The position numbers and the translations under genes were made by a program. This document shows, in pieces, positions 59,817 through 64,000 of a stretch of DNA of 64,000 nucleotides. Location of the stretch: NCBI GenBank assembly GCA_013396635.1, contig WBMW01004135.1:1019732-1083731 (forward strand), given 5' to 3'. The notes beneath the pieces are model-generated. The model was not told where the DNA came from. It did not search any database and worked only from the letters and a program-made list of their open reading frames with translations. The DNA is from Penelope pileata. Taxonomy: Eukaryota > Chordata > Aves > Galliformes > Cracidae. Positions within the stretch are counted from its first letter, which is position 1. Each line of letters starts with the position of its first letter.

Positions 59817-60954
59817 TCAAGCTGCTGAAGATGTCATGGAACTCAGAGGCTGGATAATGTGAGACAGTCTACAATACAAGCTTACTCTTGTTAGACAGTG
59901 GAGAAATTTAGTCTTAAATATTTGAGTGGGAAGCCAAGCTTCAATAGTTGTGCTAATCCTAGAAATAAATATGTATTTCCTTGGTTTGGAAGAACAATTA
60001 CATCCAGAAATCACATTTTGATATCCAGTTCGTACTTAAAAGTAAACTCAAGCATCTTGACGCTTCAGAATACCACAGGCCAGCAGTGCCTAGTCCTCCT
60101 TTCAACAGCAGTCTCCCCACATTTATAGTGGAGAGTTTTTCTTCATTTTTGGCTGCAACGCTGTGCAGGCTTTCATAGAGCTTTTGTCATTCACAATCGT
60201 AGACTAGTTCTGAAGAAGCACTCTGCCCTGTCATACCCTCCTTCAGATAACTGCCTTGCCCCAAGAAACATCTTCAATGCCTTGTCAATGAGGGCAGGGA
60301 AATTCTGCACATGGTATTTGTCCATTTGGCTTCTTGGTCCTAGGAAGGATACAAACTTAGACATGTTTCTCAAATGTTTGAACTGTTTTCTGAGCCTTTA
60401 AGGGGAGTTATTTCAGCCATGTTTCAAAGCCAAATGCCTTTGAATACTTATTTCCAGATTAGAAATGTCCTGGGCATTTCCCATCATGTAGAGTGCCACA
60501 ATGATGCAAGTTCTCCCTGTTAGTTTGAAGAAGTTCAGAGAAGGGATTTTGTCCAGGTAGATACTATGATGGAATGGAGCAGACAAATCCTGTTAGACCC
60601 TATCTAGCATTGTGCTGATTCAGGCATTGTCTGTCTTCTTGCAGCTGGTATACTGCCAGGTTAAACATCAGATTGCATGCCCATGCAACAGGGATTTTGT
60701 GTCTGTGCACTGTCAGAAGTGATGTTTCTGGGTTATCTAGTTGTAGGTGCTAAGATTGGTGGAATCACCATCTTAGTACCTTTCATTTTTGTCAGGTATG
60801 TTGCTGCTTCTAAAGGCTTCCACTCTAGGGAGCAACTCCTGGCTCCACCTAGAGAAAAGTGGTTTGCATCCATGAAGTTCAAAGCTAGCTTTCTCTGAAG
60901 CAAGTAAGCCTTGTCCATGGCTTCACAATATTTTCTTGATCCCTTCAGCCACAA
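59817..60954 (-). other. Unrecognised minus-strand segment with faintly protein-like frames
   Basis: Three minus-strand frames lie in order along this segment: 60733-60954 (73 codons), 60191-60373 (60 codons) and 59817-60014 (65 codons). The first contains EAMDKAYLLQRKLALNFMDA and LEWKPLEAATYLTKMK. The second contains HVQNFPALIDKALKMFLGA. Composition is balanced and helix-like, unlike the hydrophobic frames T-rich DNA gives elsewhere. Stops and shifts separate them, so if real this is a dead gene or decayed retroelement (perhaps a gag-like protein), family unknown. Chance is a serious alternative. Confidence 0.25.
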
Positions 60955-61072
60955 GTAACATCCCTATGGCTTTGAAATCTAAGAAGAATTTGTGTGCTTG
61001 TTTAATGGAGTTTTGCATGGGAAAGTTTTCGGACTATTCCACAGCCTCTAACAGAAGCTGTGATTTTGCATT

Positions 61073-61119
61073 AGGGATATGTTTCACATGGTGAGACTTG
61101 GAACGAGGGATATGTTTCA
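61073..61119 (+). repeat. 14-base direct repeat, period 33
   Basis: AGGGATATGTTTCA occurs exactly at 61073-61086 and again at 61106-61119, with GTGAGACTTGG between. Local duplication of a 33-base segment, partly diverged. Confidence 0.8.
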
Positions 61120-62606
61120 TAGTATTAATGCTCAGAGAGCCAGATAGTTTGCTCCTACCTTCTTAATAGAAGGGGTTGCTGGATCAAACTGCTTCCAGAG
61201 GATACACTGAGATTTCTCTGAAGAAATTAGCTGGTCCCAGAAGGATCCTGGGGAAAGCACCATGGACAAGTGGAGAACAGGGATCTGTTGATAAACCAGG
61301 GAGCTCAGCTATTTGGCAGTGTGGATGTTCTTACTGCTGTTATTTTCAAACCAAATCTCTTCACTGTTGTGAAGCAGTGGGAATTGACTCCAGGCTTGCT
61401 GCTCCTTTTTGCAGCTGGATTATCTCATAAATGCAGTGAGAGGAATTTTAAGTGACCTCCTGCAGGATTATTCGGTTAATTGTTAGTGTGAACAGCTGGG
61501 TGACTTAGGTCTTCTCAACAAGGAGGCTTCAGTGTGCTAGAAAGTCAGGTACTTTGCACTGTCCTCATGGTAAGAGTCTGCAGTGATACTAAGGATATTT
61601 TCCAAGAGACTGTCAAATGGTAGGAAATACAGGATTTCCTGCGAGAATGTAGGAGATGCACAGCTGGGACTTTTAGTGAGATCAGGGAAAAATATTCCTT
61701 AGGACCTGAAACCAAGGAGAGACTAATCCTGGCATCTGAATTCTCTTTCAAATGAAAGTATAATGGACCAAATGACTATTACAAAGTTATGGCTAGAAAC
61801 TAGTGGATTTTGGACATTAGCATGAGCAGAACCCAACATGACTCAGTGGCAGACACAAATGTGGCTTCACGATAGACAGCCCAGACCTGCTACCTCAGTC
61901 CAAGTCAAGTCATGTCATAACATAAGGCATGTCCCCATCTATAATGTGGAGGAGTGGGATGAAAAAGCATACTCTGCTGTCTCAAAAAGCAGTATGAATG
62001 CCATGAAGGCTTACTAAACTCTGATGCTATATATTAAAGCCAGCATAAACTTCGCTGAAGAATTCCAGCCTCATGGGAAATATTATATACGAGGATGTCT
62101 GAGAACTGGGGCTGAAGGATTTAGTTTGATGTCTTAATTGGGACCTGATGCACAGCTGCCACTGGGTTTCTGTGCTCCCTAATCTTCATTTCTTTTGCTT
62201 GGCAGATACCCTGCAGACAAGCAAGCCTTCAAAAGCTGAAGAAATGTGTTGTAGGTGAGAGTCTAACAGGTTATATACCAGAGACATCTACAGGATGTGC
62301 ACAGTTAAACAGACATTCCCACTGAGCTATTAGCAGTGTAAAGCCAGGCAGAGTTTTCTTTGGATAAGGCACACATTTCTGTCCCTCTTCTGATCTGTGT
62401 GAACAGGCCAAGAACACTTGGGTATGTTTTTTGCCTTCACAGAGTTCTGTGACCTGCAGGAGATTTATAACTGCTGCAGAGAAGCGGGTGCCAGAATGAC
62501 CATGGTAGATTGGGAAATTGCATTTCATTGAGAGGAGTCCAGTTCAAGTAGACGGCCAGAGCACAGTGACTTGGAAGAGAGCACAGTCAGCTTGAATGCT
62601 TTCTGG

Positions 62607-62626
62607 TTTATTTATTTATTTTTTTT
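62607..62626. repeat. (TTTA)n and T run
   Basis: TTTATTTATTTA followed by eight or more T and CCCC. Small microsatellite. Confidence 0.85.
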
Positions 62627-64000
62627 CCCCAGAAGGTCTAAAATCTGGTTTGCAGAGTTACTTATGTCTAAGTGGTGATGATATGGGAAGAAATAAAGAC
62701 CGCCCCTTGTTTTTGCCAACATTGAAAAATTATTTGCTAATGATCAATAACTATCTTGTAAGAGAGGTTTTTCAAAGGCCAGTCTTGTTACAAAATGCTT
62801 GCTCTTGCCAGATTTGTCACTTATCCCAGCACCATCTACATGTCTGAATGATAACTCTGGGATGAGGAAATGCACCTGTTCTGCAGTCACTGTATCTAGG
62901 TGCTATCTGAGTGCAAAGACAGAGATTATCACACAGAATAAACCTCCAAAATGGAAAAACAAAGCAAAAAGTTTAGAGGGAAGGTTGTCTGTGTGCTAGA
63001 CTTCTCCTAGAGAGATTCTCTGATTGTAAGCCTGACATCTGGCTGCTCTAAAATGTTGGTTTGGGGCTGTTTTAGAAGTTGTCGTACTTACATTGTGCAT
63101 TCCTAATTTCTCCAAGAATATTCTTTTGCCTTGACTATTTTGGTTTTACCACTTCCTGGGGTTGTGTTTTCCCATATGACTTGTGGCTTGGTCTTCTCCT
63201 GGTTCCTTAATGTCAAAAAAGAGATCAGAAGCTTGGGCATACGCTATCTCCCCACAGCACGGTTGGCTCTATTCCCCATGGAGCTATTTGATTCATCCAA
63301 GAGATACTGGTAATTACTTTTGCATTTCATGACACAAAATTGGCAACCCCAAACTTATCTACTTCTCCAAACCAACCAGGCTACTCCATGAAGGCCTAGA
63401 AATCTGGGCCACAAAATGCAAGCTGGTTCAATTAACTGGCTTTTTCTCTCTATATAATTTGTTCTTCTATACCATACCTGCAGCAATGTGTCTGCCCTCA
63501 GTTCTCTGGTCATTGGTCTCCTGTTATACTGGGAAAAAGAAATTAAACAGAGCACACTCTCTGGCGGACTGAACTTCTTTTAAATTTACTCTTCTAATAA
63601 AAGTGCACATGAAAATTTGGGGAAACAATGGTGAAACATGTCCAAAATATCAAACCATGGAGCAGAATGAGATGCTGAGATCCAGCTGTGCAATTCTACA
63701 ATGGATCTCCTCTCAAAGATCTGCCAGAGAGGAACTGGGCTGTGCTACTTATGGCTCCAAGTTAACTCTACACTGAAAGTTGGCACAAAGAAGAAAAATG
63801 TCCTATTTTCTCGCACTTTTAGCATTTTCCCAGCAGGGACCAGTGGCCACCAGCCAGGTTTCAAAGAGAACTGTGATTGATGGGTGAATATGTAATGGGG
63901 ACAATATCTTGCTGCTTCCTTATGTCTAATTCCCACTGCTTTTGCAGGCTGTATCCCAAAGCACCGCTGGGAATAAAAAGTGAGTTTCCTTTCTTGGACA

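Larger units (their letters stand above)
60955..64000. other. Unique sequence, no supported gene
   Basis: Frames up to 85 codons, none recognised; overlapping on both strands. A (TTTA)n/T-run patch at 62607-62626 is the only simple repeat. The window ends in ordinary AT-rich sequence without a landmark. Confidence 0.45.

Noticed and set aside
1..64000. CRISPR arrays, bacterial operons, ribosome-binding sites, rRNA or phage genes
   Set aside because: Nothing of the kind is present; repeats and composition are those of a vertebrate genome.

Overview
The window reads as non-coding, interspersed-repeat-bearing DNA from a sauropsid, most probably a bird. The main evidence is CR1 LINE debris on both strands. 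Two copies keep the CR1 3' end with its 8-bp ATTCTATG tail, around 27872 and 19770. A MIR-type SINE core (19277-19405), an LTR-like block resembling bird endogenous retrovirus LTRs, and two copies of an old amniote repeat built around 'TTGACTTCAATGG' also fit. Base composition is mildly AT-rich and CpG-poor, except for one CpG-dense patch near 38.6 kb. A 55-base N gap at 47061-47115 and a single N at 315 mark this as draft assembly.

No protein-coding gene, tRNA, rRNA or CRISPR array can be supported. Most open frames are short (60-155 codons), overlap on opposite strands and match no family I recognise. The longest, 245 codons on the minus strand at 49062-49799, lies over the decayed end of a non-LTR reverse transcriptase and is out of frame with its conserved motifs, so it is a chance frame.

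Layout. 0-9.7 kb: unique sequence with an A-rich tract (1.33 kb), a minus-strand CR1 end (2.8 kb), degenerate TG/TA repeats (3.6 kb) and an AT palindrome cluster (5.2 kb). 9.7-22.7 kb: unique DNA with three stretches that look like conserved non-coding elements (9.9-10.4, 15.64-15.96, 22.2-22.64 kb), plus a MIR and a CR1 3' end at 19.3-19.8 kb. 22.7-38 kb: mostly unique, with microsatellites and CR1 fragments at 27.8, 33.5 and 37.9 kb. 38.0-38.8 kb: the most distinctive local composition, an octamer-bearing block followed by a CpG-dense patch with a (GGGGCT)4 run. 39-50 kb: repeat-rich, with CR1 at 39.5, 47.7 and 50.0 kb, the assembly gap, an LTR-like block at 48.1-48.5 kb and the decayed reverse transcriptase at 49.15-49.88 kb. 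50-64 kb: AT-rich unique DNA, a conserved-element-like stretch at 51.2-52.0 kb, further old repeats, and an unrecognised minus-strand segment at 59.8-60.95 kb whose frames look faintly protein-like.

There are no genes here whose cooperation can be described. The picture fits an intergenic desert or a very long intron with scattered candidate regulatory elements. I did not find a new biological system. The strongest leads are the candidate enhancers, the quadruplex-forming tracts and the unusual LINE remnant. All repeat and regulatory calls are by eye, without alignment.
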